Source: Chryseobacterium contaminans (GTDB taxonomy: Bacteria; Bacteroidota; Bacteroidia; Flavobacteriales; Weeksellaceae). Taken from it: a stretch of DNA of 62,499 bases. The notes below the pieces were generated by a model. It was not told where the DNA came from. It searched no databases and saw nothing but the letters and a program-made list of their open reading frames with translations. A program made the translations under genes and the position numbers. Positions 28,547 to 37,027 of the stretch are shown piece after piece. Every line of letters starts with the position of its first letter. Position 1 is the stretch's first letter. The stretch is taken from the NCBI RefSeq assembly GCF_001684955.1, contig NZ_MAYF01000057.1, positions 1-62,499 of the forward strand, read 5' to 3'.

Positions 28547-30289
28547 ATGAGATTGAAAGCCTTATTTTTATTTATTTTTCTGAGTAATTTATATTGCGCA
28601 CAAAATAACAAAATTGATAGTTTAAAAACATTTAGCTATAAAGAATTGAAAGATAAATTTTATAACTATTATGAAAATATAAAGACCGATCAATCTAAAG
28701 TTATAGCCCAATATTACCTCCAAAAAGCAAAAAAAGAACAAAATGCCCTTCAAATAGCAGACGGATATGTGCTTATTCATTTTAACGAAAATTTTTCAAA
28801 TGCTCTAAAATATCTTGACAGCACAGCAACAGTTACAAAAAATTTAAAGGGAACAAAATATCCATCTCAGACTTATTTAATGAAGGGAAACCTTTATTAC
28901 AAACATGATAATTTAAAAAAAGCTTTAGATAATTATATTTTAGGACTACAATACGCAAAAGCTCAAAAAGATCCGCAACAGATCGCGTATGCTAATATGG
29001 ACATTGCCTATCTGAATAGCTACATTGGTAAAAATGCTGATGCAGCCAAAACATTCAGGTACTATTTATATAATGGAAATGATATTACAGATGAATCCCA
29101 GCATAATCAAATGCGTATAAGCCTTATATACTGTTATATTGAGCTCAATAAACTGGATTCTGCAAATATTCTAATCAAGGAAGGATTAAAAGCTCCATTA
29201 GCTTTCACAAATAAATATGTTCATCATCAATATATTTACTACGTAGGGGCATATAATTTAAAACTAAAAAAATATGATATTGCCGCTAAAAATTTTATAG
29301 CAGCTTATAAATATTTTTCCGGGATTCAAGATCAGAATATGAACTATAGTCTTTTAAATATTGGTAAATCTTATGAAGGTTTAAAAGATAAAACAAAAGC
29401 AGTTGAAAACTATACCAAGCTAGACTCTATTATTTCAAAAAGTGGTTATACATTTCCTGAATTAAGAGATGTATATACTTTTCTTATTGATTACTATAAA
29501 GAAAATAATGATAAAGAAAAACAGCTTTATTACATTGAACGCTTTTTAAAGGTCGATCATAAACTCGATGAGCAGTTCAAATACCTTTCAACAGAAATAC
29601 CCAGAAAGTATGACACTCCGAATCTTTTGCAAGAAAAAGAAAATATCATTGGAGAATTGAAAATGAGAAAAAAGATACTCTATCTATCTATTAGCATACT
29701 ATTCTTAATACTTATTTTCATTACATATCTTTACTATAAGACTAAAAAAACAGAACGGCAGCATAGAAAAATTGCACAGGATTTAATCAACCTAGTTGAA
29801 AAAAGAAATAATGAAGAAAATAATATAGAAGATAAAGCTAATGATCTTGAAATAATTAATATGCTTATTCCGGAGCCAGCTGAACAAGATGATAAAACTT
29901 CTAAAACTATCTCCGAAGAAGTTACTGACTTTATATTACAAGAATTGAAGATATTTGAATCCAAGGAACTTTTCTTAAAAAAGGGAATTACATTAGCCAA
30001 CTTAGCAAAAAGCATAAAAACAAATACAGCTTATTTATCTGAAATAATTAATACTCATAAAGGAAAAAACTTTGCGAGCTACCTTAATGATCTTAGAATT
30101 GATTTTGCTTTAAACAGATTAGTAAAAGACAAAAAATTTCGTTCTTACAAATTATCTGTCATTGCTGAGGAATTAGGCTATAATAATGAACAGGCATTTT
30201 CTCTAGCTTTTAAGAAAAAAACAGGCACTACACTCTCTATGTACATTAAAGAAATTGATAGTTTAAACGACTTAAAAAAAATCAACTAA
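28547..30289 (+). CDS. TPR-repeat membrane regulator with C-terminal AraC-type DNA-binding domain
   Basis: A 580-residue protein. A signal-like N terminus (MRLKALFLFIFLSNLYCAQ) precedes about 330 residues of tetratricopeptide-like helices (e.g. ALDNYILGLQYAKAQ, YSLLNIGKSYEGLKDKTKA). One membrane helix follows (ILYLSISILFLILIFITYLYY), then a C-terminal AraC/XylS double helix-turn-helix (LANLAKSIKTNTAYLSEIIN...VIAEELGYNNEQAFSLAFK). Such one-piece sensors detect an envelope signal and act on DNA near the membrane. It is divergent from the lanB operon, which it likely controls. Confidence 0.88.
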   Translation: MRLKALFLFIFLSNLYCAQNNKIDSLKTFSYKELKDKFYNYYENIKTDQSKVIAQYYLQKAKKEQNALQIADGYVLIHFNENFSNALKYLDSTATVTKNLKGTKYPSQTYLMKGNLYYKHDNLKKALDNYILGLQYAKAQKDPQQIAYANMDIAYLNSYIGKNADAAKTFRYYLYNGNDITDESQHNQMRISLIYCYIELNKLDSANILIKEGLKAPLAFTNKYVHHQYIYYVGAYNLKLKKYDIAAKNFIAAYKYFSGIQDQNMNYSLLNIGKSYEGLKDKTKAVENYTKLDSIISKSGYTFPELRDVYTFLIDYYKENNDKEKQLYYIERFLKVDHKLDEQFKYLSTEIPRKYDTPNLLQEKENIIGELKMRKKILYLSISILFLILIFITYLYYKTKKTERQHRKIAQDLINLVEKRNNEENNIEDKANDLEIINMLIPEPAEQDDKTSKTISEEVTDFILQELKIFESKELFLKKGITLANLAKSIKTNTAYLSEIINTHKGKNFASYLNDLRIDFALNRLVKDKKFRSYKLSVIAEELGYNNEQAFSLAFKKKTGTTLSMYIKEIDSLNDLKKIN

Positions 30290-30539
30290 TTATATAACAG
30301 ATAATTAAACATCATTCTTTTATAAATTTACATCTATAAATTTATAAATCTAAAACCTCAAAACTTTTTTTATCATTTGTACTTGTGCATCTTTGTCTCA
30401 GGTAAAAGCACAATGATTTTTGCATGTGTAAAATTCAAAATTTTAATATAAGCTGTTCAGCTTTCATCATTCTTCATCAAGGATAATGTGACAAACAGAC
30501 CAAATATTAATTAAGAAGATAAAACACAAGTATATTATT

Positions 30540-30620
30540 CCAATCCCACAGATGTGCTGCTAATTATGAATGTAAAAATTAACCATGAAAACTTTTATAT
30601 ATTCATCTGTGGGAAATTGG
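30540..30620. repeat. Long-spaced inverted repeat (CCCACAGATG / CATCTGTGGG)
   Basis: CCAATCCCACAGATG at 30540-30554 is matched by CATCTGTGGGAAATTGG at 30604-30620, with 10 perfect base pairs plus a partly paired outer CCAAT/ATTGG. A further CATCTGTG lies at 30791. From memory, 'CACAGAT...ATCTGTGGG' elements recur between genes in flavobacteria, so this is probably a degenerate REP-like element. Confidence 0.5.
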
Positions 30621-30771
30621 AACCCAAACCAATATTCCATACTTTTAGTGCTTTCGGATTCTCATTATACTGAATAAAAATATTTTTTCGAGCCAAATCG
30701 TGTAAAATAAAATATTGAAATTCAAACTATATCCACCAACTACAGGTTATATCTCACTAATAAAAGAAAAA

Positions 30772-30779
30772 TATTTTTG
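30772..30779 (+). promoter_or_regulatory. Flavobacterial -7 promoter box (TATTTTTG)
   Basis: An exact TAnnTTTG match 41 nt upstream of the VKOR-thioredoxin fusion gene. The upstream -33 element is unclear. Confidence 0.45.
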
Positions 30780-30820
30780 TTAATTTAAAACATCTGTGTA
30801 TTTTAGATGAAAATATTAAT

Positions 30821-32329
30821 ATGATTTTTGATAAACTAATTAACTACCTAAAACTTGATAAGCAGGAATTTATTTTCCAGTTCAATTCTCATCCCAACTA
30901 TCCGTCTGCACTGGCTTTCAGTGATACTTTAAACTTTTTGGGAGTAAAAAATGATGCCTATCAGCTTGATAAAGAATACTGGGATGAACTTCCTGAAGAA
31001 TTTATCGCAATTGTTGACAATGCATTCTCATTAGTAAAAAAATCGGGAAGCAATTATGCAGTGTATTCTGAAAAGGCAAAGACACTAGACAAAGAAGAGC
31101 TTTACAAAAATTCTACAGATTTTGTTCTGTTATTTGAAAAGACTGAAAATGTAGAAAATAAAACAGCTTTCAATTTCAAGCCTGTTTTATATGCTATTTT
31201 TGCCGTAGTCCTTATCTATTCTTTTGTTTACCAAGAAATTCTTGAAGCTATCTTTAATCTTCTCTCATTAGCTGGGGTTTATATTTCATTGGAGCTATTC
31301 AATCAGAAATTTGGAAATACATCTACAGTTATCGGAAGTATTTGCGGAGCTGCTCCGGCCACTCAAACAGCTAATTCATGTGACAGAATCATCAAACAGG
31401 ACAAAACCAGCATTTTGGGATTAAAGTTTTCCGATTTTTCACTAATCTACTTTACCGGGCTTGCCATATTAGGATTATTTTTACCGGCAACGGCTTATAT
31501 TGTAAAAGGATTTACTTTCGTTTCTTTACTAGCCATTGGTTATTCTTTATATGTTCAGGCTTTTGTTGAAAAAACATTTTGCAGAGTTTGTCTTTTAATA
31601 ATCTCTATTCTGGTTGGACAATTAGTGATCAGTGCTTTCTTTTTCCAGAACCTTACCTTTGGAGTTCCTGCTCTTTTGCTAACTGTTATTTTATGGGTAA
31701 TGATCTTTTCTGCAGTGATGTATTTCAATACTCTGCTTGAACAAAAAGAAGAGCTTCAGAAAAACAATGCTAAAAATCTTAGATTCAAAAGAAATTATGA
31801 GCTGTTCAAAAGCCAGTTATTAGAAAGAGATAAAATAGAATTCCAGGATACTGAGACATTTTCAGTAGGAAAAAAAGATGCAAGACTTCGGATCTCTATT
31901 ATTTCCAACCCTTATTGTGGTTTTTGTAAAGATGGTCATAAACTGGCAGAAAGTCTTTTAAAGAAATATCCTGATGATGTTTCTTTACAAATGAGATTCA
32001 ACTATACACCTGAAAGATCCAATGAAAAATACGATGCATTGATCTCTGATCTTACCTATATCTACAACAATAAACCAGAGAAAGAATTCCTACATGCTGT
32101 AGAAGAATGGTTCGAGACAAGAGATGAAAATAAAATCAATATTTTGTCAGGAGGAGTTCCTACATCAGAAAATCTGAATCCACTGACCCAAATGACTGTA
32201 GAAAACAGTAATGCAGGGCTTAACTTCACCCCTATCCTGGTGATTAACGGTTATCAGTTCCCTGAAAAATATGACAGGGAAGACATTGTATTCTTTATTG
32301 ATGAATTAATAGAAGACGACGAAATTTAA
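30821..32329 (+). CDS. C39-like / VKOR / thioredoxin fusion protein
   Basis: A 502-residue three-part protein. Residues 1-110 are C39-like but carry FQFNSHPNYPS where the catalytic Cys would be, so protease activity looks lost. Residues 120-300 are a VKOR domain with loop cysteines (SICGA...NSCDR) and an active-site CRVC. Residues 330-502 are a DsbA-like thioredoxin domain with CGFC and the cis-Pro loop FTPILVING. It is the fused equivalent of the two proteins at 9750-11259. It heads a rightward locus with two Cys-rich precursors and an exporter, so disulfide formation in those peptides is the likely job. Confidence 0.9.
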   Translation: MIFDKLINYLKLDKQEFIFQFNSHPNYPSALAFSDTLNFLGVKNDAYQLDKEYWDELPEEFIAIVDNAFSLVKKSGSNYAVYSEKAKTLDKEELYKNSTDFVLLFEKTENVENKTAFNFKPVLYAIFAVVLIYSFVYQEILEAIFNLLSLAGVYISLELFNQKFGNTSTVIGSICGAAPATQTANSCDRIIKQDKTSILGLKFSDFSLIYFTGLAILGLFLPATAYIVKGFTFVSLLAIGYSLYVQAFVEKTFCRVCLLIISILVGQLVISAFFFQNLTFGVPALLLTVILWVMIFSAVMYFNTLLEQKEELQKNNAKNLRFKRNYELFKSQLLERDKIEFQDTETFSVGKKDARLRISIISNPYCGFCKDGHKLAESLLKKYPDDVSLQMRFNYTPERSNEKYDALISDLTYIYNNKPEKEFLHAVEEWFETRDENKINILSGGVPTSENLNPLTQMTVENSNAGLNFTPILVINGYQFPEKYDREDIVFFIDELIEDDEI

Positions 32330-32371
32330 TCATACAAGTGATTCAAAATTCACTATCTTAGGAAAACAAAA

Positions 32372-32406
32372 GCGGTATCCGAAAAGCTTTAAAAAGAGTA
32401 GGAAAA
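32372..32406 (+). promoter_or_regulatory. Conserved precursor leader element, copy 1
   Basis: GCGGTATCCGAAAAGC, an 8-nt spacer, then GAGTAGGAAAA, ending 17 nt before the first precursor's ATG. The same element precedes 34933, 58623 (minus) and 55329. The TCC and GGA segments could pair. See the findings. Confidence 0.7.
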
Positions 32407-32422
32407 CCAAAAACTATTTATT

Positions 32423-32587
32423 ATGAAAAATCTAACTAAACTTTCAAGAGAAAGCCTAAGAACATTGAAAGGGGGTATTACTGAGGAATGCGCAAAAATC
32501 CAGTATGAAGCGAGCTACTGCGAATCCAAAATCAACCCACCTAAAGAAGGAGCAGTAAATGCTTGTAACAAATGGTGCTACTACTAG
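32423..32587 (+). CDS. Cys-rich double-glycine precursor peptide 1
   Basis: A 54-residue peptide, too short for routine gene calling. The leader MKNLTKLSRESLRTLKGG ends in Gly-Gly, the cleavage point for C39 exporters. The core GITEEC... has four cysteines (23, 33, 48, 52), an even number suiting two disulfides, and ends WCYY. It is preceded by the conserved leader element and followed by a terminator and the C39 ABC exporter gene. It belongs to the 'bacteriocin-like' peptides of Chryseobacterium; its activity is unknown. Confidence 0.85.
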   Translation: MKNLTKLSRESLRTLKGGITEECAKIQYEASYCESKINPPKEGAVNACNKWCYY

Positions 32588-32624
32588 TTTACCATTTCAT
32601 TGAATTATAATATTGAATAAAGTA

Positions 32625-32653
32625 AAAATGTCGTCAGAATATGACGACATTTT
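32625..32653 (+). terminator. Terminator after precursor 1
   Basis: AAAATGTCGTCA-N5-TGACGACATTTT hairpin between the precursor and the exporter gene. It could separate abundant precursor mRNA from the exporter message. Confidence 0.75.
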
Positions 32654-32669
32654 ATAATGATTATTAGTT

Positions 32670-34862
32670 TTGAAAAAATTTCCTTTCTATAAACAACCAG
32701 ACACTAAAGACTGTGGGCCAACATGTCTTAGAATTGTAAGTAAATATTACGGTAAAAGCATATCCCTGCAGCAAATCCGGGCCCTTTCTGAAACCACCCG
32801 TGAAGGAAGCAGCCTTCTTGGATTAAGCGATGCTGCAGAGAATCTGGGTTTCCGTTCACTGGGAGTTCAGGTTGACTTTAAAACCCTCGTAGAAGAAGTT
32901 CCGCTTCCATGTGTCGTACACTGGAATAAAAACCACTTTGTAGTTGTTTATAAAGTTGATAAAAATAACAAGATATACATATCTGATCCCAGCTATGGCT
33001 TAATTACCTACAATCAGGAGGAATTTATCAAAGCCTGGATTGGTGAAAATGCCAACGAAAACACTGAGGAAGGAATAGCCCTTATCCTGGAAACAACACC
33101 AGCATTCTTCCAAACCGAATTTGACAATGAAGAAAGTAAAGCCAGCTTTTCTTTTCTTTCCAGATATCTTTTAAAGTACAAATCACTTGTTATCCAACTA
33201 GCTGTTGGACTTCTAGCAGGAAGTTTACTATCCCTGGTTTTCCCTTTTCTTACTCAAAGTATTGTAGACGTCGGGATACAGAATCAGGATATTAACTTTA
33301 TTTATCTTGTGCTGCTTGCACAGGTTATGCTGTTCTTCGGAAGAATGGGTATTGAAACCATCCGAAGCTGGATTCTTCTCCATCTTTCTGCCAGAATCAA
33401 TATTTCAATTATATCCGATTTCTTTATCAAACTTATGAAACTCCCTATCAGTTTCTTTGATACCAGAATGACCGGAGATATCATGCAAAGGATTAATGAC
33501 CACCATAGAATAGAACAGCTTCTTACCAGTTCTTCATTAAACACACTGTTTTCATTAGTCAATCTGATTATCTTCAGTATTGTCCTTTTGTTTTATGATT
33601 ACAGGCTTTTCATTGTTTATCTTGTAGGGGCAGTTGCTTATATCGGATGGATTACTTTCTTCCTGAAAAAGAGAAAAGAGCTTGATTATAAAAGATTCTC
33701 CCAGGTTTCTCAGGAACAGAGTAAAGTAATTGAGCTTATCAATGGAATGCAGGAAATCAAAATGCATAATGCTGAAAAGCAAAAAAGATGGGATTGGGAA
33801 TTTCTTCAGGTAAAATTATTTAAAATCAGAATAAAGTCTCTGTCTTTAGAACAATGGCAGTCTGTAGGAGGAAATTTCATTAATCAGATGAAAGATATCC
33901 TGGTAAGTTTCCTGTCTGCAAAATTGGTTTTAAGCGGAAATCTGACCTTGGGGATGATGCTTTCGGTTCAATATATTATTGGACAGTTAAACAGTCCGCT
34001 TCTTCAACTTATCGATTTCATTAAACAAACTCAAGATGCCAAAATATCCCTTGAAAGATTGGGTGAGATTCATGATAAGGAAGATGAAGAAAATAAAGAT
34101 GAGCAATATGCCATGGAAATACCGAAAAGAGATATAGAAGTTACTGATATGTCATTCAGGTACATTGGATCTGATGTTCCGGTATTTGAAAATCTAAGCC
34201 TTACTATTCCCTATCAGAAAACTACAGCCATTGTCGGAGCCAGTGGAAGTGGAAAAACAACCTTACTGAAACTCCTGATGAAGTTTTATGAACCTGACCA
34301 AGGGGAAATCAAAATAGGCAATACTGCATTAAAGAATATCTCTCCACGATTCTGGAGAGACCACTGCGGGGTTGTTATGCAGGAAGGGTATGTATTTAAT
34401 GATACAATTGCCAATAATATAGCCGTTGGTGAAGATCATATTGATAAAAAGAAACTAAGACGGGCAGTAGAAATAGCCAATATCAAAGAATTTGTAGAAG
34501 GCCTTCCATTGAGTTATAATACAAAAATCGGAAATGAAGGAGTTGGAGTAAGTGGCGGACAAAAGCAAAGGCTTTTTATCGCAAGAGCTGTTTACAAATC
34601 TCCTGAATATATCCTATTTGATGAAGCTACTTCTGCATTGGATGCCAATAATGAAAAAATCATTATGGAAAATCTTGAACAGTTCTTTAAAGGTAAAACC
34701 GCAGTAGTTATTGCCCACAGACTTTCCACAGTAAAACACGCCGATAAGATTATTGTACTGGATAAAGGAAAAGTAGTAGAAGAAGGCAGCCATGCCGAAT
34801 TGGTAGATCTGCGTGGTGAATATTACCGATTGGTAAGAAACCAGCTGGAATTAGGAAGTTAA
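32670..34862 (+). CDS. Peptidase C39-containing ABC exporter/ATPase
   Basis: A 730-residue PCAT-type transporter that cuts Gly-Gly leaders and exports the cargo. The N-terminal C39 domain has Cys15 in DTKDCGPTCL, a His in NHFVVVYK and Asp in DPSYG, a full catalytic triad. A six-helix membrane domain spans about 165-460. The ATPase has Walker A GASGSGKTT, signature VSGGQKQR and Walker B YILFDEATSALD. It starts with TTG at 32670 (MKKFPFYKQ), 83 nt after precursor 1. With the HlyD gene at 35177 it is the only complete peptide exporter in the window. Confidence 0.95.
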   Translation: MKKFPFYKQPDTKDCGPTCLRIVSKYYGKSISLQQIRALSETTREGSSLLGLSDAAENLGFRSLGVQVDFKTLVEEVPLPCVVHWNKNHFVVVYKVDKNNKIYISDPSYGLITYNQEEFIKAWIGENANENTEEGIALILETTPAFFQTEFDNEESKASFSFLSRYLLKYKSLVIQLAVGLLAGSLLSLVFPFLTQSIVDVGIQNQDINFIYLVLLAQVMLFFGRMGIETIRSWILLHLSARINISIISDFFIKLMKLPISFFDTRMTGDIMQRINDHHRIEQLLTSSSLNTLFSLVNLIIFSIVLLFYDYRLFIVYLVGAVAYIGWITFFLKKRKELDYKRFSQVSQEQSKVIELINGMQEIKMHNAEKQKRWDWEFLQVKLFKIRIKSLSLEQWQSVGGNFINQMKDILVSFLSAKLVLSGNLTLGMMLSVQYIIGQLNSPLLQLIDFIKQTQDAKISLERLGEIHDKEDEENKDEQYAMEIPKRDIEVTDMSFRYIGSDVPVFENLSLTIPYQKTTAIVGASGSGKTTLLKLLMKFYEPDQGEIKIGNTALKNISPRFWRDHCGVVMQEGYVFNDTIANNIAVGEDHIDKKKLRRAVEIANIKEFVEGLPLSYNTKIGNEGVGVSGGQKQRLFIARAVYKSPEYILFDEATSALDANNEKIIMENLEQFFKGKTAVVIAHRLSTVKHADKIIVLDKGKVVEEGSHAELVDLRGEYYRLVRNQLELGS

Positions 34863-34882
34863 CCCATGAGAATCAATATATA

Positions 34883-34913
34883 GCGGAATCCGAAAAGCTT
34901 ATAGAGTAGGAAA
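34883..34913 (+). promoter_or_regulatory. Conserved precursor leader element, copy 2
   Basis: GCGGAATCCGAAAAGC, 5-nt spacer (TTATA), then GAGTAGGAAA, ending 19 nt before the ATG of precursor 2. It lies between the exporter stop and the precursor, so it can act as an internal leader within the locus. Confidence 0.7.
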
Positions 34914-34932
34914 TTAAAAACATCTATTAATT

Positions 34933-35127
34933 ATGAAAAATCTAAAAAAACTTTCCAGAAAAGATTTAGTTTTTGTCAGTGGAGGGGTAATCATTCCGGA
35001 TGACAACTGCTGTGGATCATGGTGCCTGGGTAGCTGGATGCCATGCCGTATACATCATATTGCATGTCCACCGGATGCAGACACTTCACCACCATCATGG
35101 TATGACGGCACTTGCCCACGTATTTAA
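34933..35127 (+). CDS. Cys-rich double-glycine precursor peptide 2
   Basis: A 64-residue peptide. The leader MKNLKKLSRKDLVFVSGG is followed by a core with six cysteines (26, 27, 31, 38, 45, 61) that is rich in Pro, Trp and Asp. The leader is nearly the same as that of precursor 1, while the core is unrelated. It is flanked by the exporter and adaptor genes and preceded by the shared leader element. Likely exported and disulfide-linked; target unknown. Confidence 0.85.
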   Translation: MKNLKKLSRKDLVFVSGGVIIPDDNCCGSWCLGSWMPCRIHHIACPPDADTSPPSWYDGTCPRI

Positions 35128-35176
35128 ATTATATTCCCCCTGAAATATTGGGGGAAACTTTAGCTCAGAAAAAACA

Positions 35177-36475
35177 ATGAAAGAAGACGTTTTAGACAAT
35201 ATTGAACTCCGCTCAGAAAGTGTACAGGATATCCTTACCCAACCACCTAATTGGATGATCCGCTGGGGAAACACGCTTATATTTGTAATTATTCTGCTCA
35301 TTTTTGTGATGAGTTATATTATAAAATATCCGGAATTTGTACCGGCTCCTATTATAGTAACCTCTCAAAATCCACCGGAAAAATTAGAAGCCAGGATCAA
35401 TTCTAAGATTGAAAAAATACTCATTAAAGATCATCAGGAAGTAAAGAAAGATCAGTTACTGATGGTAATGCTCTCTGCTGCCAATTACAAAGATGTTATA
35501 GCATTAAAAAAACTGGTAGACTCTATGTCTCCCAATCAGCTTAGTTCTTTTCCTATTGCTCAGACTTCAAGATTTAAATTAGGTGAATTGCAGGGAGACT
35601 ACAACAGCTTCGCAAAAGCTTTCCAGGATGAAGAGCTTTTTACAAGACTGCAACCTTATGCCCCGGAAAATCTGGCTACCAGCCTAAGCCTATCTGAATC
35701 CAGAGCGAGAATTGCCACTTTAAAACAACAAAAAAGCCTGGAATCAGCTAAATATGACCTTACCAGAAAAAACTTCCAACGATCTCAGGAACTGTTTAAT
35801 CAGGGAGTAATTTCTGCCATGGAACTTGAGAATGAAAAGATCAAATACCTTCAGGCTCAACAGAACCTTGAAAATATCAATATTTCTATTTCGCAGGCTG
35901 AAGAAGGAATTTCCAATCTTAACAAAACCAAAAGCGGAACTGTGATTAATACAGAGAAGGATAAAATCAATTATTCTTCACAAACCCTGCAGCTTTTTGA
36001 ACAACTTAGAAAAGCATTGAAACTTTGGGAACAAAATTACCTTGTTATTTCATCTACAGAAGGTGTTGCCAGCTTTCAGCAGTTTTTCGGTGAAAATCAG
36101 TTTGTAAAAGCAGGTGAAGCAATTGTATCCATTCTTCCTAAAAATAAAGAGAAATTAGTAGGCAGAATGTCTGTGCCTTCTGTAAACTCAGGAAAGATTC
36201 ACCCTGGAGAAAAAGTATTGATCAAGCTGGATAACTACCGTTTCCAGGAATATGGAATCGTAGAAGGAAAAGTTCAGAACATATCGCTTATTCCTGATGA
36301 TAAAGGGAATTACTATGTAGATGTGGTTTTACCAAAAGGATTAAAAACAAGCTATAATAAAAATCTGAGATTTGATAAAGAACTTAGAGGAAGTGCAGAA
36401 ATTGTAACTGAAGACTTAAGACTTATTGAAAGATTCTTTTATCAGATCAGAAAACTGTTAGGCTATCAGGCTTAA
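35177..36475 (+). CDS. HlyD family secretion adaptor
   Basis: A 432-residue periplasmic adaptor with a short cytoplasmic N terminus and one membrane helix at about 33-50 (TLIFVIILLIFVMSYII). A lipoyl-like half (PPEKLEARINSKIEKILI) precedes a long coiled-coil hairpin (about 175-270), and a beta-barrel end follows. It completes the exporter with the C39 ABC protein. An outer-membrane TolC partner is not in the window. It starts with ATG at 35177 after precursor 2. Confidence 0.93.
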   Translation: MKEDVLDNIELRSESVQDILTQPPNWMIRWGNTLIFVIILLIFVMSYIIKYPEFVPAPIIVTSQNPPEKLEARINSKIEKILIKDHQEVKKDQLLMVMLSAANYKDVIALKKLVDSMSPNQLSSFPIAQTSRFKLGELQGDYNSFAKAFQDEELFTRLQPYAPENLATSLSLSESRARIATLKQQKSLESAKYDLTRKNFQRSQELFNQGVISAMELENEKIKYLQAQQNLENINISISQAEEGISNLNKTKSGTVINTEKDKINYSSQTLQLFEQLRKALKLWEQNYLVISSTEGVASFQQFFGENQFVKAGEAIVSILPKNKEKLVGRMSVPSVNSGKIHPGEKVLIKLDNYRFQEYGIVEGKVQNISLIPDDKGNYYVDVVLPKGLKTSYNKNLRFDKELRGSAEIVTEDLRLIERFFYQIRKLLGYQA

Positions 36476-36502
36476 CAAAAGCTTCACAACATACAAAACA
36501 TG

Positions 36503-36535
36503 CCGTTTCTCTAATTAAAGAAACGGTTTTTTTTT
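36503..36535 (+). terminator. Terminator of the peptide-export locus
   Basis: CCGTTTCT-N8-AGAAACGG followed by nine T residues, 28 nt after the HlyD stop. Confidence 0.9.
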
Positions 36536-36558
36536 GCTCATATCTTTAATATAAAAAA

Positions 36559-36592
36559 GAAACCGCAACCATTAATTAATGATTGCGGTTTT
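36559..36592 (-). terminator. Terminator of tRNA-Met copy 1
   Basis: AACCGCAA...TTGCGGTT hairpin around ATTAATTAAT, directly after the leftward tRNA 3' end, with a T-rich tail read leftward. Confidence 0.8.
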
Positions 36593-36700
36593 GTAGCGAA
36601 GACGGGAATTGAACCCGTGACCTCAGGGTTATGAATCCTGCGCTCTAACCAACTGAGCTACCTCGCCGTTTTGGTGGTGCAAATATAGAAAAATATTTTT
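36593..36700. repeat. 108-bp duplicated block, copy 1 (tRNA-Met plus promoter)
   Basis: Identical by eye to 36909-37016. It covers the whole tRNA plus 33 bp upstream, which contains TATATTTG (36680-36687 on the minus strand), an exact -7 promoter box. Confidence 0.85.
36594..36667 (-). tRNA. tRNA-Met (CAT), copy 1
   Basis: A 74-nt cloverleaf on the minus strand. The acceptor stem is GGCGAGG paired with CTTCGCT (two G-U pairs), the D-loop region is AGCTCAGTTGGTTAGAGC, the anticodon CAT lies in ATTCATAAC, and the T arm has GGGTTCAATTCCC. The GGC start and AGCTCAGTTGG D arm fit elongator Met; a lysidine-modified Ile tRNA with the same anticodon cannot be fully excluded. CCA is not encoded. Confidence 0.93.
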
Positions 36701-36873
36701 ATCTGTATTCCTATTATGAGAATAAAATTTAAATATCTTTTACAGGATACATCCAGAATAAAATATAGCGTAATTATAATAAAAGCTAATGGTTTCGGAT
36801 AACATTTTCTAGGGGGAACAAACAATAATAGACTGCAGCGATTCTAAAAATGAAAGCTAGTGTATAAAAAAAG

Positions 36874-36907
36874 AAAACCGCAAACATTAATTAATGTTTG
36901 CGGTTTT
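36874..36907 (-). terminator. Terminator of tRNA-Met copy 2
   Basis: A perfect palindrome with arms AAAACCGCAAACATTAA and its complement, directly after the leftward tRNA; the T-run is read leftward. It is a sequence variant of the copy-1 terminator. Confidence 0.85.
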
Positions 36908-36908
36908 T

Positions 36909-37016
36909 GTAGCGAAGACGGGAATTGAACCCGTGACCTCAGGGTTATGAATCCTGCGCTCTAACCAACTGAGCTACCTCGCCGTTTTGGTGGTGCAAAT
37001 ATAGAAAAATATTTTT
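36909..37016. repeat. 108-bp duplicated block, copy 2 (tRNA-Met plus promoter)
   Basis: Same sequence as 36593-36700, with its -7 box TATATTTG at 36996-37003 (minus strand). Confidence 0.85.
36910..36983 (-). tRNA. tRNA-Met (CAT), copy 2
   Basis: Identical in all 74 nt to the copy at 36594-36667, on the same strand, with its own promoter box and terminator, so both are likely to be independently expressed. Confidence 0.93.
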
Positions 37017-37027
37017 TACCTCCAAAA

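Larger units (their letters stand above)
30290..30820. other. Intergenic region upstream of the third peptide locus
   Basis: A 531-bp AT-rich gap. It holds the long inverted repeat listed at 30540-30620, a short palindrome AAGCTGTTCAGCTT (around 30450) and a promoter box at 30772. I see no gene. Confidence 0.5.

Noticed and set aside
36593..37016. Integrated element bounded by tRNA repeats
   Set aside because: The 208 bp between the repeated blocks contains no gene or integrase; simple duplication explains it better.
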